Origin: Arthrobacter sp. 31Y | Lineage (GTDB): Bacteria > Actinomycetota > Actinomycetes > Actinomycetales > Micrococcaceae | NCBI RefSeq assembly: GCF_000526335.1 | Contig: NZ_JAFW01000001.1 | Coordinates: 3,162,001 to 3,226,000 of the forward strand | Reading direction: 5' to 3' | Length of the DNA stretch: 64,000 bases | Shown: one piece after another, positions 44,901-52,726 of the stretch | Position numbering within the stretch: the first letter of the stretch is position 1 | Layout: each line of letters starts with the position of its first letter | Notes under the pieces: generated by a model | Told to the model about the DNA's origin: nothing | The model's input: only the letters and a program-made list of their open reading frames with translations | Databases searched by the model: none | Program-made: the position numbers and the translations under genes

Positions 44901-46261
44901 CGTTTGCGACGCTGCACTACGTAATAGAGGACTGTGACGAGCGCCAGGGACGGCAGACCGAAGATCAGGGTCATATTAAAGGCTTCGGTGCCGAGTGTGC
45001 TGATGGCGATGGCAAGCATGAGGACCGCGCCGAGGATGGTGCCTACCGGGTAGAAGCGGGTTTTGTAGGAGAGTTCGGTGCCGGTGCGTTTCATGCTGCG
45101 GCGGAAGAACCAGTGGGTCACAAAGATCATGAACCAGGTGAACATGGCGCCGAACATGGAGATGGCCATCATGAAGGTGAAGGCGGTCTCCGGGAACATG
45201 GCGTAGACCACGGTGGCAATCGCAATTCCGGCCGTGGACAAGATCAGTGCGTTCACGGGGGCGCCGTTGGAGCGCAGTTTTCCAAAAGCGGCAGGTGCGT
45301 CGCCGCTGCGGGAGAGGCTGAAGATCATTCGCGTGGAAATGTAGAGCTGGCTGTTCATGGCTGAAAGTGCGGCGATGATCACCACGAAGGTCAGCAGGCT
45401 GTCTGCGAAGGGGATGCCCAGATTTTGCATGACTGTGACGAACGGGCTGCCCCCGGCCAGGATCTGGCTGACTGGGGCTATTGCCAAAATCAGTGCCAAG
45501 GTGGCGATGTAAAACAGGAGCAGCCGGGCGATGGTGGTCCGGAAGGCCTTCTTGACGGCCGTTGCGGGATCCTTGGCCTCGCCAGCCGCGATGGCGATCA
45601 TTTCGATGCTGAGGTAGCTGAAGATGGACACGATCACGGCGAACCAGGTGCCGGACAAACCGTTGGGGAAGAAGCCCCCTTCGGCCGTGTAGTTCTGGAA
45701 GCCGGTGCCCTCAGTGCGGGCACCGAACACGATGTATGCGCCGAGCACAATGAGGGCGATGATTGCGAAGACTTTGATGCTGGAAAACCAGTATTCAAGC
45801 GTTCCGAACACCTTCACGTTCATGGTGTTCACGCCGATCAGCACCGCGGAGAAGAAGGCCACCCACAGCAGTGATGGCACGTCCGGGAACCACAATTTCA
45901 TGTATTCGCCCACCGCAGTAACTTCAGTTCCCACGGCCAGCACAATGCAGGACCAGTACATGTACTTGACCAGGAAGCCGGCCAGGGGGCTGACGTAGTG
46001 TTCGGCAAAAGCGCCGAAGGAGCCCGACGTTGGGTGTGCCACTGTCATCTCGGACAGACTGCCCATGAGGAGAATCGCGATCAGGCCGCCGATTGCGTAG
46101 CTGATGATGACACTGGGCCCGGCCAAGCCGATGGCAAACTTGCTCCCCAGGAACAGTCCGGTGCCGATCGCTCCGCCCAGGGCGATCATGGTCATTTGAC
46201 GGGAGGTGAGCTGCTTTTTGAGCCCGCCCTCACGTTCTTGGATCTTATCGAAACTACCCAC
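44738..46261 (-). CDS. APC-family amino acid permease
   Basis: A 507-residue permease of the AAT group with 12 membrane helices. It begins [26 protein letters not shown], the classic first helix, and has [40 protein letters not shown] and [20 protein letters not shown]. Such proteins take up amino acids with protons. The GTG start at 46261 has GAGGAGG six bases upstream. The C-terminal 60 residues are Ser/Asn/Asp-rich, not conserved, and antisense to the macrodomain gene. It is divergent from an Lrp/AsnC regulator, which probably controls it. The amino acid transported is unknown. Confidence 0.92.
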   Translation of the reverse strand: MGSFDKIQEREGGLKKQLTSRQMTMIALGGAIGTGLFLGSKFAIGLAGPSVIISYAIGGLIAILLMGSLSEMTVAHPTSGSFGAFAEHYVSPLAGFLVKYMYWSCIVLAVGTEVTAVGEYMKLWFPDVPSLLWVAFFSAVLIGVNTMNVKVFGTLEYWFSSIKVFAIIALIVLGAYIVFGARTEGTGFQNYTAEGGFFPNGLSGTWFAVIVSIFSYLSIEMIAIAAGEAKDPATAVKKAFRTTIARLLLFYIATLALILAIAPVSQILAGGSPFVTVMQNLGIPFADSLLTFVVIIAALSAMNSQLYISTRMIFSLSRSGDAPAAFGKLRSNGAPVNALILSTAGIAIATVVYAMFPETAFTFMMAISMFGAMFTWFMIFVTHWFFRRSMKRTGTELSYKTRFYPVGTILGAVLMLAIAISTLGTEAFNMTLIFGLPSLALVTVLYYVVQRRKRQASPGDSNAARNTDVVSSENSTNSTNSSGLSQAALPEDDDENDLTASNATSAT

Positions 46262-46276
46262 TTCGACCTCCTCGTC

Positions 46277-46339
46277 GATTCTGCAAATCGCTTCAAGATA
46301 GAATCCAGCTCAGAGTCTTGCCAAGTATTTTGAAGAATC
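46277..46339. promoter_or_regulatory. Repeated GATTCT/AGAATC sites between permease and Lrp genes
   Basis: GATTCT (46277-46282) is followed by AGAATC at 46300-46305 and again at 46334-46339. The first two form an inverted repeat and the two AGAATC copies lie 34 bases apart. Phased half-sites are typical of Lrp/AsnC octamer binding, so this is the likely operator for both divergent genes. Confidence 0.5.
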
Positions 46340-46362
46340 ACAAAAAGAAGTAAGGGGGATTA

Positions 46363-46857
46363 GTGTCTGATTCAAAAATTGCCCGTAATCAGGGCGGGCT
46401 TCCGAACACGGTTCGGCTTGACGATACGGACCGACTGATCCTCAGGGAACTCATGGCGGACGCCAGAATTCCCAACAACGTGCTCGCCTCAAAAGCGGGT
46501 ATTGCGCCTTCCACGTGCCTGGGGCGGGTGAGGGCGCTCCGGGATGCCGGGGTCATTCGGGGCTTCCATGCGTCGGTGGATCTTGAGGCGCTGGGTTTAT
46601 TGGTTTACGCGTTGATCTCGGTAAGGGTGAATTCCCAAGCGCGCAACAAAATGCTTGCCATCGGTCAGCGGTTGAGGGCACTGCCGAACGTCCAGAGCGT
46701 CTTCCTGCTGGCTGGTGACCAGGACTTTTTGGTGCACGTTGCCTGCGGGACGCCGAAGGAACTGCGGGACTTCATTGCCATCCACCTCGCATCGGATCCC
46801 GCAATAGCCAACACCCAGACGAACCTGGTGTTTGATCATCTGACGCCGGGGGACTGA
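46363..46857 (+). CDS. Lrp/AsnC-family transcriptional regulator
   Basis: A 164-residue Lrp/AsnC protein. The N-terminal HTH reads LDDTDRLILRELMADARIPN, NVLASKAGIAPSTCLGRVRA and LRDAGVIRGFHASVDLEALG. The C-terminal RAM domain contains VQSVFLLAGDQDFLVHVACG. These regulators sense amino acids and often control a neighbouring transporter. The GTG start at 46363 is backed by TAAGGGGG ten bases upstream. It is divergent from the APC permease and is most likely its regulator. The effector is unknown. Confidence 0.92.
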   Translation: MSDSKIARNQGGLPNTVRLDDTDRLILRELMADARIPNNVLASKAGIAPSTCLGRVRALRDAGVIRGFHASVDLEALGLLVYALISVRVNSQARNKMLAIGQRLRALPNVQSVFLLAGDQDFLVHVACGTPKELRDFIAIHLASDPAIANTQTNLVFDHLTPGD

Positions 46858-46873
46858 TTACTGGGGGGACAAA

Positions 46874-47806
46874 CTAGCCGTGGGCTTCGCTGAGCTCCAG
46901 TTGGCTGCGATATTCCACCCGTTGCCGGGTGATGGGGTCCACGAAAGTGATGCCTCGGGCCAGCAGCTGCAGGGGCTTGGCGTAGTCGTCCGGGGCTTTG
47001 TCCAGCAGGTCCGGGTAGAAGGCGTCGTTGACGATTCCCAACCCCAGCGAGGCCATGTGCACGCGGAGTTGGTGGGTCTTGCCGGTGTGTGGCTCCAAGC
47101 GGTACAGCGCGCGTTGGTGAGTTCCGGCGTCGAGCGTTTTTGTCTGTTCGATGCGCGTTTCAGCGTTCGGTTCACCGGGGATGACTTCGGCCAGGAGGTA
47201 ACTGCGGGACTTGGTCATGCGGTTGCGGACCACAGCGGGGAACTCGACGGCGGGAAAACCTGCGGCGGGCGTCGCGGCGGACACACACTCGTATTCCTTC
47301 TGGACCTGGCGCTTCTCGAAGAGGACCTGGTATTTGCCGCGGGTTTCCGGGTTGGTGGAGAGCAGCAGCAGGCCGGCTGTCATGCGGTCCAGCCGGTGCA
47401 TGGGGATGAGGTCTGGGAGGTCGAGGAGGTTCCGGAGCCGGACCAGCGCGGATTCCTGGATGTAGGTGCCGCCGGGCGTGGTGGGGAGGAAGTGCGGTTT
47501 GTCCACCACCAGGATGTGCTCGTCTTGGTGGAGGATGGTGATTTCCACGGGCAGCCGCGTTTCCGGCGGGAGCGTGCGGTAGTACCAAATGAAGGTGTGG
47601 TCCTCCAGTTTGGTGCTGCGGTCCAGGGGTACGCCGCCCTCGCCCACGATTTCGCCGGCGTCGAATCGGTCTTCGATGCCTTGGGGATCGATGTGTCCCC
47701 AGCGGTGCATCATGTAGTCCATGGCGGTGGTCCACGGGCCCTCGTCCGGCAGGCGCAGGCGGGTCGCGTTCACGCCGTCGCGCACGGGGAGGGGGGATTG
47801 CATCAC
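46874..47806 (-). CDS. RluA-family pseudouridine synthase
   Basis: A 310-residue RluA/RsuA-superfamily pseudouridine synthase. The catalytic aspartate lies in LIPMHRLDRMTAGLLLLSTN. Other motifs are LVVDKPHFLPTTPGGTYIQE and YRLEPHTGKTHQLRVHMASL. The N-terminal 75 residues, including GPWTTAMDYMMHRWGHIDPQ, resemble a degenerate S4-like RNA-binding part. It isomerises uridine in rRNA or tRNA; the target cannot be deduced. It is convergent with the Lrp gene (16 bases between stops), and the ArsR gene starts divergently beyond the hairpin at 47828-47890. Confidence 0.9.
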   Translation of the reverse strand: MMQSPLPVRDGVNATRLRLPDEGPWTTAMDYMMHRWGHIDPQGIEDRFDAGEIVGEGGVPLDRSTKLEDHTFIWYYRTLPPETRLPVEITILHQDEHILVVDKPHFLPTTPGGTYIQESALVRLRNLLDLPDLIPMHRLDRMTAGLLLLSTNPETRGKYQVLFEKRQVQKEYECVSAATPAAGFPAVEFPAVVRNRMTKSRSYLLAEVIPGEPNAETRIEQTKTLDAGTHQRALYRLEPHTGKTHQLRVHMASLGLGIVNDAFYPDLLDKAPDDYAKPLQLLARGITFVDPITRQRVEYRSQLELSEAHG

Positions 47807-47827
47807 CGGATAATTCTACCGGCCGTG

Positions 47828-47890
47828 CGTTGTGGGGCCCGTTCTGCGCCCCAATTCTCGCGCGAAGCACGCAAAGTGGGCCTCGCAACG
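47828..47890. repeat. Second copy of the GTTGTGRGGCCCG hairpin element
   Basis: Arms at 47828-47848 and 47870-47890 pair over 16 of 21 positions, with most mismatches being G-U compatible. The left arm (GTTGTGGGGCCCGTTCTGCG) agrees with the arm at 3351 in 21 of 23 bases when extended. It lies between the divergent RluA and ArsR genes, so it is not a terminator for either of them. Confidence 0.75.
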
Positions 47891-47917
47891 CAAGAGAAAC
47901 CGACGAGAAAAAAGTTC

Positions 47918-47947
47918 TTGACAATAAAAGTTGTCGGTAAGCATACT
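47918..47947 (+). promoter_or_regulatory. Sigma-70-type promoter with internal operator for arsR gene
   Basis: TTGACA (47918-47923) and CATACT (47942-47947) are 18 bases apart. The -10 ends six bases before the ATG at 47954, so the transcript is probably leaderless. GACAA-N6-TTGTC (47920-47935) overlaps the -35 and spacer and is a probable autorepression site. Confidence 0.75.
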
Positions 47948-47953
47948 TGAAGC

Positions 47954-48595
47954 ATGTTGGACATCGAAGTGATCGAGGACCCGGCCGCGGCGGAAGCCTC
48001 GCTGGACCCCATTCGCACCCGCATCCTGCGGGAGCTCGTGGAGCCAGCGTCCGCCACGCAACTGGCCGCGAAGGTCGGACTGCCCCGGCAGAAGGTGAAC
48101 TATCACCTCAAAGCCCTGGAGCGCCACGGGCTGGTGGAGTTGGTGGAAGAGCGACGCAAGGGCAACGTCACCGAGCGGGTGCTGCGTGCCACGGCGGCGT
48201 CCTACCTGATCTCGCCCGTCGCCCTCGCTTCCGTGGCGCCTGACCCCCGGCGCTTCTCTGACCGGTTTTCGGCATTCTGGCTGCTGGCACTGGCCTCCCG
48301 CACTGTGCAGGAGATGGGCAAACTCATCGCCGGTGCTGCAGTGGCCAAGAAGAAGTTGGCCAGCTTTGCGATCGACGGCGAGATCACTTTCCGCTCTGCT
48401 GCCGAACGGGCAGCGTTCGCGGAAGAGCTCGGCGTAGCGGTGACCCAACTTGTGGATAAGTACCACGACGGCGGTGCTGCCGCAGTGGCGGGCGGCGCGC
48501 GTAAGCACCGCCTCGTCGTCGTTCTTCACCCTGCACTTAAAAAAATCCAAGCCTCCCCGGAGCATTCAGCAGAAAAGGATCAAAGCAATGACTGA
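47954..48595 (+). CDS. ArsR-type winged-helix regulator
   Basis: A 213-residue regulator. The N-terminal winged helix has RTRILRELVEPASATQLAAK and VGLPRQKVNYHLKALERHGL with VEERRKGNVTER, as in ArsR/HTH_20 proteins. The helical C-terminal region (about 95-200) is longer than in metal sensors, so it belongs to the type paired with AHSA1-domain proteins. The start ATG lies six bases after the -10, without a ribosome site, so translation is probably leaderless. Its stop lies 8 bases inside the SRPBCC gene, which forms a two-gene operon. The signal sensed is unknown. Confidence 0.9.
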   Translation: MLDIEVIEDPAAAEASLDPIRTRILRELVEPASATQLAAKVGLPRQKVNYHLKALERHGLVELVEERRKGNVTERVLRATAASYLISPVALASVAPDPRRFSDRFSAFWLLALASRTVQEMGKLIAGAAVAKKKLASFAIDGEITFRSAAERAAFAEELGVAVTQLVDKYHDGGAAAVAGGARKHRLVVVLHPALKKIQASPEHSAEKDQSND

Positions 48596-49280
48596 CAACC
48601 GGAAATTCGAAATCGAAGCGGACGTCGAACTGCCCGGCACTCCCGAGCGGGTGTGGCAGGCGGTCACCAAGGACACGCCGGCTTGGATGTTCCCCACGGA
48701 TCAGTGGCCCGACGTCAAGACCACAGAGGAGTACCCCAGCCACCTGGTGTCCCGGATGGACGGCCCTGACGGATGGTTTAACCAGTTGGAGCACATCCTT
48801 GAGCCGCTGGAGGGTGACCGCGCCAAGCTGCACTACGTTCACAGCGGGATCTTCGCCGACAACTGGGACGAGCAGTACGACGGCGCCAGCAAGCACACCG
48901 AGTTCTACTTGCACACCCTCGGCCAGTACCTTCAGTACTTCGACGGCAAGCCGGTGGTCTTCACGGACATCCAGGCGCCGGCGTCATCGCAGGCTGCGGA
49001 CGGTTTCCTGCAGCTGAAGAAGGCCCTTGGTGTGGACGGAGCGGCCGCCGGCACTGCAGTGGATGTGGACGTCGACGGCGTGGGCCGACTGAACGGCGAA
49101 GTGGACTTTTCCAACGAGAACTTCCTGGGCCTGCGGACTGCCGACACCATGTACCGCTTCTTCGGCCGGAACGCTTTCGGTGCTCCGGTGGGCATGACGG
49201 TGCACGAGTTCAGCGGCTCCGGCGACTCGGAACTCACGGCCAAGACCTGGGGCGCATTCCTGGAGAAGGTGTACGCCTAA
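48588..49280 (+). CDS. AHSA1/SRPBCC-domain protein
   Basis: A 230-residue protein with an AHSA1-type SRPBCC domain: FEIEADVELPGTPERVWQAV, WFPTDQ-like segments, HILEPLEGDRAKLHYVHSGI and ADNWDEQYDGASKHTEFYLH. A second half (about 135-230) contains NENFLGLRTADTMYRFFGRN and may be another copy of the fold. The gene overlaps the ArsR-type regulator by 8 bases, a common ArsR-AHSA1 pairing in actinobacteria whose function is mostly undefined. Its stop overlaps the convergent TetR stop region by 4 bases. Ligand binding or stress response are possible roles. Confidence 0.88.
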   Translation: MTDNRKFEIEADVELPGTPERVWQAVTKDTPAWMFPTDQWPDVKTTEEYPSHLVSRMDGPDGWFNQLEHILEPLEGDRAKLHYVHSGIFADNWDEQYDGASKHTEFYLHTLGQYLQYFDGKPVVFTDIQAPASSQAADGFLQLKKALGVDGAAAGTAVDVDVDGVGRLNGEVDFSNENFLGLRTADTMYRFFGRNAFGAPVGMTVHEFSGSGDSELTAKTWGAFLEKVYA

Positions 49281-49864
49281 AACTCTGCTGAGGCCGCCCA
49301 GGCCCGAGCTACGGAATCCAGGGCGGCCTCATAAATGGAGGCCCAATCGGTGGCGGTATCGTTCATCTGCGCCAGCTCCAAACTGACGAGACCATGAACC
49401 TGCCCCCAGATGGACATGGCCACGAGTGCGGGATCGTCCTTGCGCAGTGCGCCCGCGGACTGGGCGGCGACCACCGCCTCCACCAAGGGGAGCATTGAAT
49501 CGGAGGCGACTTCCGGCGTCGGACTGCAATCAACGTAGGCGGCCAGCGCCCCTCCGAACATCAGGCGGTACAGTGCCGGGTGGTCCAGCGCCCAGGTCCG
49601 GTAGGCCCGGCCCAATCCCAGCAGCCCGTGCTTGGCGGCCTCGCGTTGGGACTCGCCAAAGGAGCGAAAACCGTCGTCGACGGCGGCAGTCAGCAGTTGC
49701 GCTTTCCCGCCGAAGAGCGAGTAGATCGCGGTGGTGGACGTTTCTGCGGCTGCGGCCACGTCGCGGAGGGTGACGCGGGCCGGACCTTCGCGGTCCACCA
49801 GTTCAGCGGTGACCGCGAGTAGGCGATCCTGAACCTGTTGATCATGAATTACGGGTCTTGCCAT
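49277..49864 (-). CDS. TetR-family repressor (DUF4188 neighbour)
   Basis: A 195-residue TetR protein. The HTH runs DRLLAVTAELVDREGPARVT, LRDVAAAAETSTTAIYSLFG GKAQLL. The C-terminal domain has YRTWALDHPALYRLMFGG, typical of the TetR_C_33/WHG group. The ATG at 49864 is chosen because it starts directly before the HTH and just downstream of the operators. The frame is open far upstream, but that would run through the divergent gene. The GTTTCATAAC sites at 49875-49910 are probably its operators, controlling itself and the divergent DUF4188 gene. The inducer is unknown. Confidence 0.9.
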   Translation of the reverse strand: MARPVIHDQQVQDRLLAVTAELVDREGPARVTLRDVAAAAETSTTAIYSLFGGKAQLLTAAVDDGFRSFGESQREAAKHGLLGLGRAYRTWALDHPALYRLMFGGALAAYVDCSPTPEVASDSMLPLVEAVVAAQSAGALRKDDPALVAMSIWGQVHGLVSLELAQMNDTATDWASIYEAALDSVARAWAASAEF

Positions 49865-49874
49865 ACCCTCAAGT

Positions 49875-49910
49875 GTTTCATAACATTGTTTCATAACAAC
49901 GTTACGAAAC
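49875..49910. promoter_or_regulatory. TetR operator array GTTTCATAAC
   Basis: GTTTCATAAC occurs at 49875-49884 and 49888-49897, and the inverted GTTACGAAAC at 49901-49910. The last two form a 23-base palindrome with 9 of 10 positions matched. The array starts 11 bases upstream of the TetR start and lies 43 bases before the divergent gene, so one protein could repress both promoters. Confidence 0.8.
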
Positions 49911-49952
49911 CCGTATCCGGGAACTCGACGTTTCCCCAACTGAAGGATTCTC

Positions 49953-50459
49953 ATGGCACAGGAGATCTTCCCCGGCCGCTTCACTGCGGATGTCGGGCGC
50001 GAAACGGTCACCGTTTTCCTTATCGGTATGCGGGCAAACCGATGGTGGAAACTGGCTAAGGTGGCCAAAGTTGCGTCCGCAATGCCCACCATGATGCAGC
50101 ATCTCGCTGCCAATCCGGAGGCAGGACTGCTTGGCAGCGAGCAATGGTTCGGGCGAACCACCATGCTGCTCAGCTATTGGGAAAGCCCGGAGCACTTGCG
50201 GCGTTTCGCCGCCGACAAAGATTCGCCGCACCTGGGCCCGTGGCGGAAGTTCATGAAGGAGATCGCAGGCAGCGGCGACATCGGCGTGTGGCACGAGACC
50301 TACCAGGTGCCGGCGTCGGGTATTGAAGTGGTGTACAACGGCATGCCGCTCTTCGGGTTGGCCAAAGCCACCACCCATGTTCCGGTGGGACCCGGCAGCA
50401 ACACGGCGAAGCAGCGCATGGGCGGGGCGGCTCGATTCGCAGGCCCGGCCCCCAACTGA
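49953..50459 (+). CDS. DUF4188 family protein
   Basis: A 168-residue protein of the DUF4188 (monooxygenase-like, dimeric alpha-beta barrel) type. Typical segments are FTADVGRETVTVFLIGMRAN RWWKLAK, GLLGSEQWFGRTTMLLSYWE SPEHLRRFAAD and IGVWHETYQVPASGIEVVYN GMP. Members have been linked to aldoxime dehydratase-like or stress roles, but the activity is not established. AAGGA is 11 bases upstream of the ATG. It is controlled, most likely, by the divergent TetR repressor. Its stop lies inside the arm of the palindrome at 50451-50516. Confidence 0.85.
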   Translation: MAQEIFPGRFTADVGRETVTVFLIGMRANRWWKLAKVAKVASAMPTMMQHLAANPEAGLLGSEQWFGRTTMLLSYWESPEHLRRFAADKDSPHLGPWRKFMKEIAGSGDIGVWHETYQVPASGIEVVYNGMPLFGLAKATTHVPVGPGSNTAKQRMGGAARFAGPAPN

Positions 50460-50516
50460 GTAACAGCACATGCTGTTTTGAGCCCTCAAAACAGCATTTA
50501 CTGTTACTCAGTTGGG
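50451..50516. terminator. Near-perfect 32-base-arm palindrome between convergent genes
   Basis: Arms at 50451-50482 and 50485-50516 match in 30 of 32 positions with only two bases between them. The stop of the DUF4188 gene lies in the left arm. It probably serves as a bidirectional terminator for that gene and the convergent MocR gene, but the arm length and minimal loop are well beyond what termination needs. Confidence 0.75.
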
Positions 50517-50550
50517 TCCGACGGCGGGTCCGACGGCTGGGACCGGCAGC

Positions 50551-52014
50551 CTAGGCAACCGCGACGGCGACTGGCCGTTCTGCCTTCAGGGTCCTGCGCA
50601 GGTGGGGCGAGGCGTCGAGCTTGTCCTGGGCGGCGCGGAGGGCACCGACGGCGAACTCCAACTGCGCAGCCGGCAAAGTGAACGGAACGCGGAGGTAGTG
50701 CTCGAACGCGCCACCCACCCCAAAACGGGGTCCGGCCGCCAAGCGGACGCCGAAGCCGGGAGCGAGTACGGTCAGCGCTGTGCTGCACGGCGTGGGAAGG
50801 CGGCACCATGCTGTGAGCCCGCCGCGTGGCCGTTCCACCTCCCACTCCGGCAAGCGCTCTGCAAGCAACCCCAGTAGCGATTCCCGCTGATGCCGAAGCT
50901 CCGCGAGCCGGGCATCAAGCGGTTCGGCGAAAGACCGGACCAGGCGCGCCGCCGCCAGTTGTTCCACCACCGGCCCGCCCAAATCCATCACTGTCCTCGT
51001 GGAAACAAAGCGGGCAATCAAGGCCTCGTCCGCCCGGATCCACCCGGTCCTCAGCCCCGCCCAATGCGACTTGCTGAGTGAGCCGATCGAAACCACCGTG
51101 GGACTGAAGGAGGACATCGGTGCGGTGCGGACGCCGTCGAGATTCAACCCGCGCAGCGTTTCATCCACCACCAACACGGTTCCGGAAGCGGCGGCGGCAC
51201 GCGCGAGGCGCCGACGTTGCAGGCCGGACATGATGCGCCCGGTGGGGTTGTGGAAGTCCGGTACCAAGTAGGCCATGGCGGGGCGCTGCTGGTTCATGGT
51301 GGCCACCATCGCGTCAATATCCCAGGCGGGCGAAGTGCTCGACTGCATGACAGGCAGCGCGACCGGAAGGGGCTTGCAGCCAGCGGTGCGGATGGCGTCC
51401 AGGGCGTTGGGGTACGTGGGGTGTTCAATCAGGACCCGGTCCTGCTTTCCGGCCAAGGTGCGCAGGACGATATTGAGTGCATGCTGCGCGCCGGAGGTAA
51501 CAAGGATCTGGCCAGGGGTGGTTGGTACTCCCTCGGAGGTGTACTTTTCTGCAATGGCTTCGCGAAGGGCCGGAACGCCCACGGCGTCGTACCCGAAGCC
51601 CGGCAGGAGGGCGGGCAGCTCGGTCAGCGCATCAGCGAAGGCGCGGTGCACTACCTCGCCGGCGGCCGGGAGCGATGCATAAGCCAGATCCAACAGGCCC
51701 TCGGGGACCGCGAGCCCGGGTGCGCTCACTGGCGCGGTGCGGTGGGGGATGCACGTCCGCCCGCGGCTGCCCTGACCCGCGGTGAGGAAGCCCTGTTCGC
51801 GCAGGCTCGCATATGCGGCAGTGACCGTGGTGCGGCTGAGACCCAGCGTCTGGGCCAGCGCCCGCTCGCTGGGCAGGGCGACGTCCAGCGGGATGCGGCC
51901 GTCCATCACCAATAAACGCACGACGTCGGCCAGCTCGCGGTAGGCGGGCAGGGCGCCGGAATTCCAAGAGCCGAGGAGGCGGACGAGTGCTGTGGGGTTC
52001 AGTGAGCCGGACAT
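50551..52014 (-). CDS. yczR: MocR-family regulator, YczR type
   Basis: A 487-residue MocR protein with a GntR winged helix fused to an aminotransferase-like domain. The DNA-binding part (about 20-90) has AYRELADVVRLLVMDGRIPL and LPSERALAQTLGLSRTTVTA AYASL. The type I PLP domain contains ILVTSGAQHALNIVLRTLAG, DFHNPTGRIMSGLQRR and the Schiff-base region SIGSLSKSHWAGLRTGWIRA with the PLP lysine. The divergent yczE-type gene is the known partner of the YczR subgroup. Operator-like sites lie between them at 52018-52056. The last 40 residues are Ala/Val-rich. The effector is unknown. Confidence 0.92.
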   Translation of the reverse strand: MSGSLNPTALVRLLGSWNSGALPAYRELADVVRLLVMDGRIPLDVALPSERALAQTLGLSRTTVTAAYASLREQGFLTAGQGSRGRTCIPHRTAPVSAPGLAVPEGLLDLAYASLPAAGEVVHRAFADALTELPALLPGFGYDAVGVPALREAIAEKYTSEGVPTTPGQILVTSGAQHALNIVLRTLAGKQDRVLIEHPTYPNALDAIRTAGCKPLPVALPVMQSSTSPAWDIDAMVATMNQQRPAMAYLVPDFHNPTGRIMSGLQRRRLARAAAASGTVLVVDETLRGLNLDGVRTAPMSSFSPTVVSIGSLSKSHWAGLRTGWIRADEALIARFVSTRTVMDLGGPVVEQLAAARLVRSFAEPLDARLAELRHQRESLLGLLAERLPEWEVERPRGGLTAWCRLPTPCSTALTVLAPGFGVRLAAGPRFGVGGAFEHYLRVPFTLPAAQLEFAVGALRAAQDKLDASPHLRRTLKAERPVAVAVA

Positions 52015-52017
52015 AAG

Positions 52018-52056
52018 ACCAGTATTCCAAACTGGCTATGGAATACAAGGCCAGTT
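52018..52056. promoter_or_regulatory. YczR-type operator between yczR and yczE
   Basis: GTATTCCA (52022-52029) and TGGAATAC (52039-52046) form a perfect inverted repeat, interleaved with CCAGT (52019-52023), ACTGG (52031-52035) and CCAGT (52051-52055). The nested repeats lie just upstream of the yczR start and before the yczE start, as expected for a MocR operator. Confidence 0.75.
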
Positions 52057-52063
52057 CTCTTGG

Positions 52064-52705
52064 ATGATGTATTTCATGATGACCCGAAGAATCACTCAAC
52101 TCCTGATCGGCCTCGCAATGTACGGCATCTCCTTGGCCATGTTCATTCGCGCCGGGCTCGGGTTGGACCCCTGGGATGTGTTCCACCAAGGCGTATCCGA
52201 AAAGACCGGTTTCAGCATTGGCGTTGTGGTCATCGCGGTCAGCTTCCTGGTCCTTCTCCTGTGGATCCCGCTCCGGCAGATGCCAGGGGTCGGAACCATC
52301 GCCAACGCCGTGCTTGTGGGGCTCTTCGCCGATCTTGGGCTCTGGCTCATTCCGGAGTTCTCACACCTGGGCGGACAGATCGCCATGCTCGCAGGTGCCG
52401 TGATCCTCAATGGCATCGCCTCTGCTTGCTACATCGGTGCCCGTCTTGGACCCGGCGCCCGCGATGGGCTGATGACTGGACTTGTCCGCCGGACCGGGTG
52501 GTCGGTGCGGCTTGTCCGCACGGGCATCGAAGTGGTTGTCCTCGCCGTGGGCTTCCTCCTGGGCGGTTCCGTCGGTGTTGGTACGGTGGTCTACGCCCTG
52601 GCTATCGGCCCGATTGTGCAGGTACTGCTTCCAAAGTTCATGGTGCCGGAACGTCCAAAGGCAACGGCCCCCACGGAAGCCGTGGAGGCCGCATCGGCTG
52701 CTTAG
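52064..52705 (+). CDS. yczE: YczE/YyaS/YitT-family membrane protein
   Basis: A 213-residue protein with about five membrane helices. The block MYGISLAMFIRAGLGLDPWD VFHQGVSEKTG, then FADLGLWLIPEF, RLGPGARDGLMTGLVRRTGW SVRLVRTGIEV and VGTVVYALAIGPIVQVLLPK are characteristic of the YczE family. The divergent YczR-type MocR gene supports the assignment; the pair is described for actinobacteria, but the transported compound is not known. Several ATG codons (52064, 52067, 52076, 52079) are possible starts; none has a strong ribosome site. The C-terminal 25 residues are Ala/Glu/Pro-rich and polar. Confidence 0.9.
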   Translation: MMYFMMTRRITQLLIGLAMYGISLAMFIRAGLGLDPWDVFHQGVSEKTGFSIGVVVIAVSFLVLLLWIPLRQMPGVGTIANAVLVGLFADLGLWLIPEFSHLGGQIAMLAGAVILNGIASACYIGARLGPGARDGLMTGLVRRTGWSVRLVRTGIEVVVLAVGFLLGGSVGVGTVVYALAIGPIVQVLLPKFMVPERPKATAPTEAVEAASAA

Positions 52706-52726
52706 CCCTTGCCTGAGATCGCCCGT

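Noticed and set aside
46880..47950. 356-codon plus-strand frame opposite the RluA-like gene
   Set aside because: The minus-strand gene has the HRLDRMTAG catalytic motif; the plus frame also runs through the hairpin and the arsR promoter.
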